Shown here piece by piece: positions 10,921 to 21,198 of a stretch of 64,000 nt of DNA (positions within the stretch are counted from its first letter, which is position 1; every line of letters starts with the position of its first letter). The DNA is from Glebionis coronaria. Its lineage: Eukaryota > Streptophyta > Magnoliopsida > Asterales > Asteraceae. The notes under the pieces were generated by a model that saw nothing but the letters and a program-made list of their open reading frames with translations, was not told where the DNA came from and made no database searches. The stretch spans positions 616,480,580 through 616,544,579 of the forward strand of contig CM046877.1 in the NCBI GenBank assembly GCA_025667525.1, read 5' to 3'. A program made the position numbers and the translations under genes.

Positions 10921-11218
10921 GCATCGCAATACAACCCATCGCAATATTCTGTCGCAATGCTGTCGCAATGTTCAGTCGCAATGTCCTATCGCAATATCTA
11001 TCGCAATATGGCTATCGCAATATCTATCGCAATATGGCTATCGCAATATCTATCGCAATGTTGTATCGCAATATCTATCGCAATATGGCTATCGCAATGT
11101 TGATCGCAAAGTAAAACCCTAGGGTTATTGCGATCAAAACCTTTTCAGATGGAACCTGTCGCAATAAGTATCGCAATATAAAACCCTCAAACATTGCGAT
11201 GGACACGATCGCAATATG
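10921..11218. repeat. Cluster of TATCGCAAT motifs in the leader
   Basis: About 18 copies of TCGCAA, mostly TATCGCAATAT or TATCGCAATGT, spaced about 10-17 bp. The central part alternates TATCGCAATATC and TATCGCAATATGGC in a regular dimer (about 10990-11100). The inverse ATTGCGAT also occurs at 11127 and 11194. The cluster is strongly enriched in CpG compared with its AT-rich surroundings. Confidence 0.9.
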
Positions 11219-11478
11219 GAGACAAAAAGTACCACATTTTTTCGGAAAGTACACCACAAATTCGAGATTTTGAGCCTAAAAATGATCCAAACACCAAAAA
11301 ATTTTATGTTTTTAACCAAAGTAACAATACCAAATCACTACTAAAAGTATGTAGATGATTTGTATCAAGAATAAACCATAAAAACACAAAAATATTTTTG
11401 GCACGTGATGATATGGATCAAAGTAGCACGGAAAATCAAGAACATAACACACAAATCTTCAATCACCAATCCACTATA

Positions 11479-11492
11479 GGCTCTTGATACCA
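11479..11492 (-). other. Primer binding site of the gag-only element
   Basis: On the minus strand TGGTATCAAGAGCC lies two bases inside the 5' LTR. It resembles the initiator tRNA-Met site TGGTATCAGAGCC but has one extra A. Confidence 0.8.
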
Positions 11493-11494
11493 AA

Positions 11495-11882
11495 TGTTGT
11501 TCCCTTTTGATCGTTATAACACACGAATTAAAGAAAGAAAGAAAGGAATGAGAAGAATTCTAGAGAGAGAAAGAGGAGAAAAGTAGAGAGAGAGAGTAGA
11601 GAGAGAGGTGGAAGGTTTACACTAAAACTATGTGTTTAATGAAATGAACCAACACCCTCTTTCACATGTGAAAGAGGGTTATATACCCTTGGCCTTTTGG
11701 GCCGTGGGCTTTGTTTCCTTGGGCCGGGCTTGGCTTTGCTTGGGCTTACGCCCCTAACTTATACAATATTAGCTTAAAGTCCAAGCCCGGTTTTCCCGAC
11801 TAGCCTATTACAATACATGACCAATAACGACTAAGATGACCTATTACATTCTTGTTCGACTATATAAAATATAAGGCTAACA
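11495..11882 (-). repeat. 5' LTR of the gag-only element (388 bp)
   Basis: On the minus strand it runs from TGTTAGCC at 11882 to GAACAACA at 11495. The GATAC duplication follows at 11883-11887. It contains the same 26-bp palindrome (11654-11679) next to a minus-strand TATATAACC. A purine-rich GAGAGA tract lies at 11554-11610. Confidence 0.92.
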
Positions 11883-13646
11883 GATACATTACCTTCTGAA
11901 AATACTAGCGAAATAATTCCCGTAGAACCAAAGAGTCTGGCGGTTTCACCGAAATTAGTTCCTCTACGTAGGTCTGAAAGGATTACACGTGCACCAAGCA
12001 AACTATGTCTTAACATAAAGGATGAAGATGATGAAGTAAAGGATCCTGGAGAACAAGCTAATTATAAATTTGCCATGCTTGATCCTAAAAATGTTAAGTG
12101 GATTAGTGCAATAAATGAGGAAATGAATTCCATGAAAATTAATGACGTTTTGGATTCTTGTAGATCCACCTCCAAATGATAAAGTAGTGAAAAATAGGTG
12201 GATATTCAAGAAGAAAAGTCACATGGATGGTGAAATACAATCCTATAAAGCTCATTTAGTAGCTAAAGTTTTTACTCAAACTTTTGGCGTTCACTACGAG
12301 GAAAAGTTTTCTCCTGTAGCAGACTTGAGAGCTATTAGGATTCTCCTATCCATAGCAATATACTATGACTATGAGATATGGCAAATGTTTCTTAAAACTG
12401 CGTTCTTGAATGGTCGCTTAGATGAAAACATCTATATGCAGCAACCTGAAGGGTATTTTGATCCTAAGTATCCAAAACGCGTGTAAACTTCGAATATCTA
12501 TTTATGGTTTGAAGCAAGCATCACGTCAATGGAATAAGCGATTTCATGAAGAAATCAAAAATTTGGATTTATTCAAAATCGTGATGAGCCATGTGTATAT
12601 CGCAAAGCTAATGGGAGTGATGTAGTCTTCCTAATTTTATATGTTGATGATATATTAATCATGGGAAGTAACATTCCTAGACTTAAAGCAGTTAAGGATT
12701 ATCTTGGTAAATGTTTTTCTATGATGGATTTGTGAGAGGCTGCATACATTCTAGGAATTAAATCTATAGAGATGGCAGTAAGCGGTTAATTGGTCTTAGT
12801 CAAAATGCTTATATTTAAAAGATATTGAAGAAATATAATATGCATAATTTCACGAAAGGTTTTCAACCTATGGAAGTTAAGCATGAGTTAAGCCATGAGA
12901 TGGATGCATCAACACCTGAAGAGGTGGCATACATGAAGAAAGTGCCTTATGCTACGGCTGTAGGATCTATCATGTATGCGGTATGATGCACAAGGCCCGA
13001 TGTGGAGTTTGCTTAAAACATGGTCAGTCGTTACCACCAGAATCCTTGGAAGCTCCACTGGGTTATTGTTAAAACTATTCTAAAGTATTTAAGGAGTACG
13101 AAAGAAATACTTTTGGTGTTCGGAGGAAAACCAGACACATAACTGAATGTTACAGGTTTCTGTGATGCGTCCTGGCAATGTGATAAAGACGAAACGAAGT
13201 CTCAGACAGGTTACATGTTTGTTAGTATTAGAGGAGCAGTTGACTGGAAGAGCAAAAAGTAGACAACGATTGTAATGCATGCGACTCAATCTAAGTTCGT
13301 GGCTGCTTCAGAAGTTGCAATAGAAGCTATTTGAATTAGAAAGTTTATTGAAGATCTTGGAGTGATGCCTTCAATCAAAGAACCTATTGATATGTATTGT
13401 GACAATTCTACTGCAATCATATTCGCCAATTACTCTGGAATCATGAAAGGCACTAGACACTTTAAACGAAGATATCACTATCTTCGAGAACAAGTCGAGG
13501 CTGGTAAAATCAAACTAATAAAAGTTCACACATATGATAACGTAGCTGATCCTTTTACTAAGGCTTTGCCTAGAGGAAATGTCATTGAACATGCCAAAAG
13601 AATTGGGCTTCAATTAGCTAGTGAATTCATGCAAATATGTGGTTAA
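11883..13646 (+). pseudogene. Copia-1 pol part 2: reverse transcriptase and RNase H
   Basis: RT motifs in order: NRWIFKKKSHMDGEIQSYKA, HLVAKVFTQTFGVHYEEKFS, the LKTAFLNG and IYMQQPEGY region, ISIYGLKQASRQWNKRF and the catalytic box LYVDDILIMGS (about 12638). RNase H motifs include CDNSTAII (about 13399) and GTRHFKRRYHYLREQ, ending LPRGNVIEHAKRIGLQ. Frame changes occur near 12155 and 12483. Stops include TGA at about 12733, and the stretch 12730-13340 is crowded with stops and shifts. The YVDD box is kept but the enzyme cannot be made. Confidence 0.88.
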
Positions 13647-14454
13647 TATTTAGATAAAGGATGTTAAGACATTATTATTTGGTGAAATAAAATATTGGTT
13701 ATGTTTATTCTTGTTATTTAATTTTGTGTCCTATTTTACATGTTTTAATCTGTGGATATTATTATATTCTAAATGTACGTTGTCAATTAATAATACAGAA
13801 GTATTATTAAATTAAGACAAATCTAAATTGTGACTGAATATACTTGAAAGTATATTGATGTGTTTAAATATCAAATTTAAATGATATTCAATGAATTGAA
13901 TATAAGACTTATCCCACCTATATGATTATACTTTATGGATCTTTGTCATCAAGTAAATCGTAAAATTTATCCTTAGACTTGAGATACCAGGAAACTGTTA
14001 TGGATCTAGTGCATTTGTGTGAAGTAATCTAACGCTATACGTAACTGGTGCCCATAAGGGTTATTTTCAGAAGTATTGAAGAATTCATAAGTTTGGCTTG
14101 TAGACAATATGGAATTTGTTTCCTCCAAAATTATTTTGGAGTTTAATATAGCTGGGCCCCTCGTGGGATTAGTAAGATGTTTATGTGGCCGCACCCAAAC
14201 TCGTTCTAAACTTTGTTAAGAAGTTTTGGTAATCTTACTGAATCTGATTAACCACAAACAGAATAGTTAATAAAGAAATGACTAAGATCCATATCCTTAT
14301 TAATATTGTATTAGAAACGAAAGTATAATAATAATGATGAATCATTAAAAGGTTTTATCCAAGAGACCTTACTAGAGTCGTACTAGAGACATCGACGTGT
14401 AACTAGATGCTAACCGATGCGATCACACTATTTAAAATATGTCCAGGTGGGAGC
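13647..14454 (+). other. 3' non-coding part of copia-1 with polypurine tract
   Basis: About 800 bp between RNase H and the LTR with no supported gene. It ends in CCAGGTGGGAGC (14443-14454), a polypurine tract directly before the TGTAATTT start of the LTR. Confidence 0.65.
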
Positions 14455-15259
14455 TGTAATTTTTATGGATTTAAATTTTAATATTCGTGTGCTAGGATCG
14501 AACTCGAGATTATGATATTGCACACAATACGTAAAGAGTTAATTTATTAACAAATGTATTTATATATTTATTAATTAAATCGAGCTTTAAACATTTAATG
14601 GTTGTTAAGTTTTAAGAGTTAAGGACTAACGGTTAACGTGGAATATTAAAGAAAAGGAAAAGAAGGATCCGGAACACCCCTAAGGGGATCCGATCAGTGG
14701 ACAAGAGACAAATAGGAAGAAAATATTTTATTTCCTAATTTATGATTTATCTTGGGCTCCAAGTTTCGGTACCTTATATAAACACATAAGGTGTCTCAAA
14801 ATTCTCCATCCCACAAATCTCCTTCCCCTCTCTTCTTTGTGATCGGACGAACACCCCCTAAGGGGATTCGTTTGGTTTTGTAGTCGAGTCCTAGCCCCTC
14901 TCTAGGGTTGTTGAGTCGGTTTTCCACTTTACGTTTAAGCTCGTTTTATACGTACTAGTATTACGGTTAACTCGTTATTATACGTGTGTACAAGAACGCA
15001 ATATAATCTCACTATAGATTATATCTTGGATCGATTAACAAAATGGTAAGGGGTTAATCATTTATCCTCATAAACCCTAATTGGTGATTCGTTCTTGCTT
15101 ATTGGAATTGCATTACAAAAGGTACGTAACCGTAGTTCGATCAATTATGATCTTGTGTTATTATTATGATATTGTTAAATCGTTTCTGCTATAAGGTGCT
15201 TTGATCTTTAATTATGTTTTACATCTGTTATGAACTTCATAAATCTTCAGATCCAATCA
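14455..15259 (+). repeat. LTR of copia-1
   Basis: It starts TGTAATTTTTATGG after a polypurine tract and probably ends CCAATCA at 15259 (about 805 bp). Inside is a TATA-like TATATAAAC at about 14775 followed by a C/T-rich leader. No second copy is in the window because the 5' end of the element is gone, so the right edge is an estimate. Confidence 0.65.
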
Positions 15260-15267
15260 ATCTATAT

Positions 15268-15288
15268 TGGTATCACTCTTTTGAGCCA
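15268..15288 (+). other. Primer-site-like sequence after the copia-1 LTR
   Basis: TGGTATCA, then seven extra bases CTCTTTT, then GAGCCA. The two halves match the initiator tRNA-Met site TGGTATCAGAGCCA with an insertion. A primer site should follow a 5' LTR, yet this LTR is preceded by a polypurine tract as a 3' LTR is. Confidence 0.4.
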
Positions 15289-15369
15289 ATGACTGATCCA
15301 AGAGGGTGATAGAACTTTTATTTGGTAAAGGATTTATTCTGAAAATGTATTACTAAAAAATGATTCAGT

Positions 15370-15813
15370 TGTAACACCCCTAAATTACCACGCAGCGGAA
15401 TACCACTTTGGGGCGCTACTTATAGCACATCATACACAATCATAGACAACGACCTCAAATGAGACGTTAAAATAATATACAACATTGTCTAAAAAGTTCC
15501 CCATCCCAATATATAAAATCAGAGTAGCGTTTTGTCCCAAAAATCGTTACCAACACAACACGTTCATCAAAGACTTAAAGTAATTCATTCATTTCAAGGA
15601 TGGAAAAACTATAAAGTTAGACAAGTAAGAACTAACTCCCTCTATGCATGCTCCGCTGCTATCCATCTTGATAACCTGAAATACATGCTTAAAATCATCA
15701 ACACAATGGTTGAACGAATCTATAGGTTTTACAAATCATCATTTGAACACAAGTAGAAAAACCAATCATGATCGTCAAATCAATTATTAAGGCATCTCGT
15801 ATTGATAACAAAA
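15370..15813. mobile_element. Old gypsy-type LTR, left part
   Basis: It starts TGTAACACCCC, a common start (or inverted end) of plant gypsy LTRs, and has no coding capacity. It is cut at 15813 by the chromodomain element and seems to resume at 32506. No partner LTR was recognised, so it is a solo or decayed LTR. Confidence 0.5.
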
Positions 15814-16228
15814 TGTCACGGACTTGTCTCGACAAGGGTCTTTCGTGCGGCACTTAGTCTCTACTAAGTCAGCCTTGCTCCCAACACTCAACGATCTAGG
15901 CAACAAAGAAAGCTACTAAGAAAGAACACACGAGAACTAGGGGAAAATGCTTTTATTACATGAGAAACATTACAAGAGAGAATACAAGTGAATATGAGAT
16001 GCTTTCCCCGAATGAGGATGGCTCTATTTATACTACTACTCTAGGGTTACATTTGGGCTCTATTTACAACTCCAAGACAAGGCCCATAATCTACAATCTT
16101 CCATTAGGGTTTCTATAAGCTTCCATTTGGGTTTCTAAAGGCTTCCATAGTCTTCCACCAAGTCTTCTAGTCTTGTGTAGAATACTCTGGACTCGTGTTA
16201 ACTTTGTGAACCTAGACGGGGTGTGACA
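15814..16228 (-). repeat. 3' LTR of the chromovirus (415 bp)
   Basis: It starts TGTCACGG and ends GGTGTGACA on the + strand, has the same length as its partner at 32091-32505 and is about 97-98% identical by eye. A TATA-like AGTATAAATAG lies on the minus strand at about 16025-16035. Confidence 0.95.
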
Positions 16229-16241
16229 TCCTCCCCCACCT
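16229..16241 (-). other. Polypurine tract of the chromovirus
   Basis: On the minus strand AGGTGGGGGAGGA directly precedes the TGTCACACC start of the 3' LTR. Confidence 0.88.
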
Positions 16242-16242
16242 A

Positions 16243-17994
16243 AGCTCGCGACGTCCTCGCCGTGCCATCCTCGTGATACCTCTTGATCTCGTCCTTGAAT
16301 TGCCACAATAAATCTTCCGCTTCCCAACTTGCTTCACTATCGGGCAAGTCACGCCATTTGATCAAGTAATCCTTGTAGCTTTGCAATCCTCGTCTCCTTA
16401 TCGTACGATCCGACAAAATCTATTTAACCTCTCGATCATATGAAGTAACAACTACCGTTGGTGCTCGCTTCGACACTCCTCGGTTAGGATCTTCCCTGTC
16501 TCTATGATAAGGCTTGAGAAAACTTACGTGAAAGACCGGGTGAATCTTCAACTCGGGCGGTAGTTGAACTCGATAAGATACCTTTCCAACACGTCCAATC
16601 ACCGGGAAAGGGCCTTCATACTTCCGTATCAATCCCTTATGAACCTTCCGAAATGACTTGAATTGTTGAGGCAAGAGCTTCACCATCACTTGATCTCCGA
16701 CCTCGAACTCCACGTGTCTCCTCCTATCGTCCGCCCATTTCTTCATTTTCTTAGCCGCTTTGTCCAAAGATGCCCGGGCCATGTCCGCTTGCTCATGCCA
16801 CTCCTTCATAGTTTTGTAAGCGGCCGGGCTACTCCCCTCGTATGATGCAGCTAAGGCATTTGGTGTTAATGGTTGGCGCCCCGTGACCAACTCAAAAGGA
16901 CTCTTCCCCGTGGCTTCACTTGGTTGCATGTTGTAAGAGAATTGAGCAACATCAAGAAGTTTAGCCCAATCATGTTGGTTGGCACTCACATAGTACCTAA
17001 GATAGAGCTCCAATAGTGCATTTACCCTCTCCGTTTGCCCGTCCGTTTGGGGATGAAAACTCGTAGAGAAGTTCAAATTCGTCCCCATGATCTTAAACAA
17101 CTCTGTCCAAAAGCGCCCCGTGAATCTCGGATCTGGATCGCTAACAATCACATGTGGCACTCCCCAATACTTAACCACAGTCTTGAAGAAGAGCATGGCC
17201 GTATCATCCGCGACAACATCAGATGGCGCGGCTATGAAAGTACCATACTTCGAGAATCTATGAACCACCACAATGATACTCCCACTCCCTTCCGACTTCG
17301 GCAAGCATGTGATAAAGTCCACGGAGACACTCTCCCATGGTCCTTTGGGCGTAGGTAAAGGCTACAACAATCCTCCGGATTTCTTTTGCTCTATCTTGTC
17401 TTGTTGGCAAATAAGGCACGTCCGAACATATGTCTCAACATCGTCCTCCATCCTCGGCCAATAATAGGTACCCTCAACCAATGCCAACGTCCTCTTCATC
17501 CCCGGATGACCAGCCCACTTCGAATCATGACACTCCTTCAAGATTACTCGCCTAAGATCACCCCACTTAGGTACGTAAAGCCGATCTCCTTTAGTGAACA
17601 ACATGTCTCCCTTAAGCCAAAATCTCCGAGTCTTCCCGTCCTTCGCTAAGGCAACGATCTTCTTGTCCATAGGATCATGTTCCAATCCTTCATTGATTTG
17701 GTCTTGGAGGAAGAATTGAGCTTGAGTGATTGTCGCAAATTCTGCCTTGCGACTCAATGCATCGGCTACCACATTAGCCTTCCCCGGCTTGTACTCCAAT
17801 TGGTAGTCAAAATCGACTAGGAAGTCTTGCAAACGAGCTTGCTTGGGACTTAACTTCTTTTGGGTTTGGAAGTAACTCGTGGCAATGTTATCCGTCTTGA
17901 TCACGAATCTCGAACCCAACAAATAATGCCTCTAAATCCTCAAGCAATGGATAACCGCCGTCATCTCCTTCTCTTGCACCGTGTACTTCCTTTC
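16243..17994 (-). pseudogene. Chromovirus pol 3' part: RNase H end, integrase, chromodomain
   Basis: It continues the frame broken at 29235. RNase H end: KYTVQEKEM, FVIKTDNIATSYF and KANVVADALSRKAEF. Integrase zinc region: HPGMKRTLALVEGTYYWPRM and CLICQQDK. Core: VDFITCLPKS, VSDPDPRFTGRFW (the usual DRDPRF reads DPDPRF) and TDGQTERVNALLE, giving a D, D, E set. The C-terminus has the usual IHPVFHVSFLKPY. After a TAG at about 16417-16419 the frame continues into a chromodomain (YLIKWRDLPDSEASWEAEDL), which in chromoviruses directs integration to modified chromatin. Further stops lie at about 17358 (LL*PLP) and 17934 (RI*RHY). The ancestral codons were probably CAG, TGG and GAG. Confidence 0.92.
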
Positions 17995-18441
17995 CGTGTT
18001 AATAAGTGTGAAAACACTTATCCTTTTACCACTAATTTCCAATAATAACAAGACCAAAACGTGTATTTTATGTCGTAAAAGTCGGAATTATGCGTGGTTT
18101 GTGTTTTTATTTTGTTTTAGGACCAAAAGATGAAAAAGGAAGAAAACACGGGGTTTCACGGGCTTTTATCGAAGAAAATGAGAAAAGACGAAGTCAAAAG
18201 ATCAAGAGTGCAAAAAGAACGGAAGTCCAAGTCCTATTCTGAAGATTTATCGAAGAAAAAGTCTAAAGACGGAAGTTTAATGAAGTCGAAGAACTCAAGT
18301 CTAATTATAGAAGAAAATTATAAGACGAGTTCAAATTACATCGACAAATCCCGAGACGACGTCAAGAAAAACAAAGAATTTAAATCAAGTCGAGAAGAAA
18401 TGAAAGAAAGAAGAAAGCACACATGCATTCCCCATTTTGCC

Positions 18442-18449
18442 TATAAATA
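18442..18449 (+). promoter_or_regulatory. TATA box of the Athila 5' LTR
   Basis: CCTATAAATACCC, identical in both LTRs, about 440 bp from the LTR start. The downstream sequence (TTCTTTTTAGTTAGC, then a T/C-rich run) would be the start of the transcript. Confidence 0.65.
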
Positions 18450-19045
18450 CCCTCCTAAACACATTAGGAGGGTGTTGTTAGTTCTTTTTAGTTAGCTAGT
18501 TTCATTTTCATTTTTTTCTTTCTAGTTTTTAGAGAGAGAAAGTTTCGAACTTTCTCTCACTAAGTTTCATCCTTTTCTTTATTTTTCATGTTTAATCTTT
18601 TTAATCATTCTTGTATTTGGATTTCATTAATCAAGTTCAAGTTTAAGCTTTTTGTTCTTTAATCTCTTTCTACATTTCTTGGTTTTACATTACTATTAAT
18701 CCGAATCATTCATGATCCGTGATTGATCTTCATGTTTAAGTGATTAAAAAGCTCACCTTTTTATTCCTTCTTAAGCTCTTATACGTCTAAGCTATAAGCT
18801 CTTTATGCTTATTGGCTTATTTGTATATTTAGCTTGTTAAATTTTAAAGCTTTCCTAAAAGTTTTAATGTTTTAAAGTTCGGATTATTAAGTTCATATGC
18901 TTAGTATTCCAAAAGGTTTCGAATTTGTGCTTATTTACTCTTGTAAAAGTTGGTAAGTGCTTATTTTAGTAACTGCTTATTTGTTTAAGCTTAGTTATTC
19001 TTTGGACGCCTTTTCGATCTTAGAAGGGTTTTGCTTTATTACGAT

Positions 19046-19338
19046 CCTTAAGTACGATCGCATTGAATGCGATCTAACCTCTTTCTTGGATTCTATCCAC
19101 ACCATGATCACTCTCTGCGATCTGTGGGTGCGATCGTGTCACATTACTTGATTACGATCGCGTTGATTACAATCATTGTTGTTACGATCACGGACCACGA
19201 TCCACTTGTTGCGATCGTGGTTGTGATCTGTGAGTGCGATCACGATGTCCCATCGCATCGAGTGCGATCTAACTCCTTGGATGCGATCACATTGAGTGCG
19301 ATCTGGAGTACTATTTGGGTACGATCGCATTGCGATCC
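19046..19338. repeat. Cluster of TGCGATC/TACGATC motifs in the Athila 5' LTR
   Basis: About 15 CGATC words in 300 bp, many as the palindromic CGATCG or as GATCGCATTGAATGCGATC inverted pairs. The same block is in the other LTR. It lies in the presumed transcribed part of the LTR. Confidence 0.9.
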
Positions 19339-19665
19339 TACTTTGGCTCTTGTTTTGCTTATTTAAATTTCAATTTATTTTTTCCTGCATTTTAACTTAG
19401 ATTTATTTTAAACAAGTTTCGTCTTAGTTTGTTTCTACCAAGTCTTCAAGTTTTTAATCATTTCCAAAGATTGCACATTTTTATTTGTAGCTTTCATTTT
19501 ACTCAACGACAATTTGCTTATTTGCTTTTAGTTTAAAAATAGATAATCAAACAACCATTTTATTTTCCACCAAGAACGACTGAGTCACACTTTCAACCGG
19601 TAATCAATTCCAAAAGACTTGGAACAACGAATCTTTTTGATACTTGGTTAAAGCTTTGTATTAAA

Positions 19666-19680
19666 TGGCGCCGTTGCCGG
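19666..19680 (+). other. Primer binding site of Athila (tRNA-Asp type)
   Basis: TGGCGCCGTTGCCGG, two bases after the LTR. This matches the tRNA-Asp site known for Athila elements. Confidence 0.92.
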
Positions 19681-19882
19681 CTCTTTTCGTTAGGATTAAC
19701 GGTTTTAAGTGAGAGACGCGTTGGATTTTGGGATCCGTTCATTCTTGAACGTTATTTTCCTTGCTTAAAAATTTTCAAAAATCCTAAACAATATAAAATT
19801 TACAAAAATACAAAAAAAATAGAAAAACAAATAAAAAACCAAAAATATTTCTTGTATATTTTTCTTTTCCTTTTGTAGGTGT

Positions 19883-21192
19883 ATGCGTACTAGATCTCTG
19901 TCTTATTCTGAGCCCGAGACTCTTGAAGACTTAGATATGGCTGGTGTGCACAACCATAATAATCCACCTCAGCCCAACATGAATAATAACAACCATGAAC
20001 CTCAACCGGATAGTCGACCAATGATTGAGCTTTTGCAATCGCACATAGAGGGCAACACCGATGCTATTGTCATACCCGAAATTGGAGCCAACAATTTTGA
20101 GCTCAAATCCGGCTTCATTCAAATGGTCTCTGCTCAACCTTTCTTGGGGCGTTCAATTGATGATCCTCATGACCATATAAAAAGGTTTCTCCAACTCACC
20201 AATATGGTTAAGTATAATGGGGTTTCACAAGAGGTGATTCGCTTGCAACTTTTTCCTTTCTCCTTAGAGGGACAAGCCCGTCATTGGCTTGATAAGGAAC
20301 CGCCACAAAGTATTCTTACATGGACGGATTTAGAGACTAAATTCAATAACTATCTTTTCCCACCCTCACGTACTACCGATTTGCGAATGAAATTATTACC
20401 TTTGAACAAAAGTACGGTGAGACATTTAGTGAATCTTGGGACCGTTATAAGGAACTTTTAAGAAAGTGTCCACAACATGGTTTCACAAAAGTACATCAAA
20501 TTAATACTTTTTACAATGGGTTAAGCATGAATGACCAAGATTCACTAAATAGTGCCTCGGGGGGTAATATTTTGGTTAAGTCTTCTAATGCCGCTTGGGA
20601 TATTATTGAGAATAAGTCTAGAGTGCAAACCAAGAGTGTTCGGACTAATGTGTCTAGTGCTAGCACTAATGAGAGCAATAAGAGAATTGATAAGCTTACT
20701 TCGCTTGTTGAATCACTTTCTCTCCAAACCTTTAACAACACCAAAGCAATCAATGCCCAAGTTAATGCTATGAACCAATCATGTGAAATATGCGGGGGAT
20801 CTCACTCATACATTGATTGTCCTTCGACCCATGACAATCTGGAAAATGTGTATGCCGCCAACGGTAACTATTCCACGGGAGGCTATCAAGCACGTCCTCA
20901 AGGTGACCGCAATTTGCTCAGCTACCGCTCAAACAAATTTCTTTCACCACCCGGTTTTCCCCCACAAAACCCAAACAACCTCAATCGCAACAATCAAAAC
21001 CAACCTCGTGCTCCAAATCAATATCAAACCCAAAGAACCCCATATCCACCTCAACGAAACAACCAAGTTTACCAACAACCTGCTTATCAACCACCTGCCT
21101 ACCATACTCCTCCTCCCAACCAACCCACCGTATTTACTCACGAGGTTGAAACTTACATGAGGACTAATGATGCGATAGTGCAGAATCTTTAG
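19883..21192 (+). pseudogene. Athila gag (frameshifted)
   Basis: It begins MRTRSLSYSEPETLEDLDMA, 200 bp after the primer site. The retrotransposon gag core follows (DPHDHIKRFLQLTNMVKYNG, then LFPFSLEGQARHWLDKEPP and WTDLETKFNNYLFP, residues about 90-165). A frameshift near 20400 moves the rest (SESWDRYKELLRKCPQHG, then FYNGLSMNDQ) to another frame. A zinc knuckle CEICGGSHSYIDC lies at about 20790, then a Gln/Asn/Pro-rich region. A TAG at 21190-21192 separates it from the protease frame seven bases on. The particle protein could not be made intact from this copy. Confidence 0.9.
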
Positions 21193-21198
21193 CGGGAA

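Larger units (their letters stand above)
10411..11494 (-). other. Leader of the gag-only element
   Basis: About 1.1 kb untranslated leader between the 5' LTR and gag. It holds an A-run (a T-run of about 22 on the + strand, 10811-10832), many AAATTTGAA-like words near 10600-10740 and the TCGCAAT motif cluster at 10921-11218. No gene is supported. Confidence 0.65.
5002..11882 (-). mobile_element. Gag-only LTR retrotransposon nested in copia-1
   Basis: Complete element of 6,881 bp on the minus strand. It is bounded by LTRs 5002-5335 (3' LTR) and 11495-11882 (5' LTR) and flanked by the perfect 5-bp duplication GATAC (4997-5001 and 11883-11887). A primer site lies just inside the 5' LTR and a polypurine tract just inside the 3' LTR. 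The interior holds one long gag frame (8188-10410). I find no protease, integrase, RT or RNase H in the other 4 kb, which is instead built of repeats. This fits the TR-GAG class of non-autonomous elements (LTRs plus gag, no pol). It must have used another element's enzymes to move. The gag type is that of Ty1/copia elements. Confidence 0.88.
3661..15369 (+). mobile_element. Copia-1: decayed Ty1/copia element, split by a nested insertion
   Basis: Pieces read in Ty1/copia order on the + strand: protease remnant (about 3690), GAG-pre-integrase and integrase (3783-4990), then after the insertion at 5002-11882 the RT and RNase H (11888-13646), an 800 bp 3' non-coding part, a polypurine tract and an LTR from 14455. 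The join is clean: reading ...ESHID up to 5001 and TLPSENTSE from 11885 restores one frame, with GATAC on both sides as target duplication of the inserted element. Its 5' LTR and gag are missing, cut off left of about 3660. Many stops and shifts show it is old and inactive. Confidence 0.85.
18000..19663 (+). repeat. 5' LTR of Athila (1,664 bp)
   Basis: The boundaries follow from the target duplication and the 3' LTR. Its tip forms a hairpin ATAAGTGT-GAAA-ACACTTAT (18002-18021). Before the TATA box is a lysine-rich open frame (18130-18495). After it comes a CGATC-rich block (19046-19338). It ends GCTTTGTATTA two bases before the primer site. Confidence 0.95.

Noticed and set aside
10921..11218. 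A CRISPR-like array of short repeats
   Set aside because: The units are 7-8 bp with spacing of 10-17 bp in a plant retroelement leader; no spacers of uniform length and no cas genes.
17035..17464. Plus-strand frames over the chromovirus integrase
   Set aside because: They are antisense shadows of a clear minus-strand integrase.
18130..18495. A lysine-rich 121-codon open frame in both Athila LTRs (also 27695-28060)
   Set aside because: The two copies differ by about eight amino-acid-changing and only about two silent substitutions, so there is no sign of selection on a protein. It also runs over the TATA box. Better seen as an A/G-rich promoter region.
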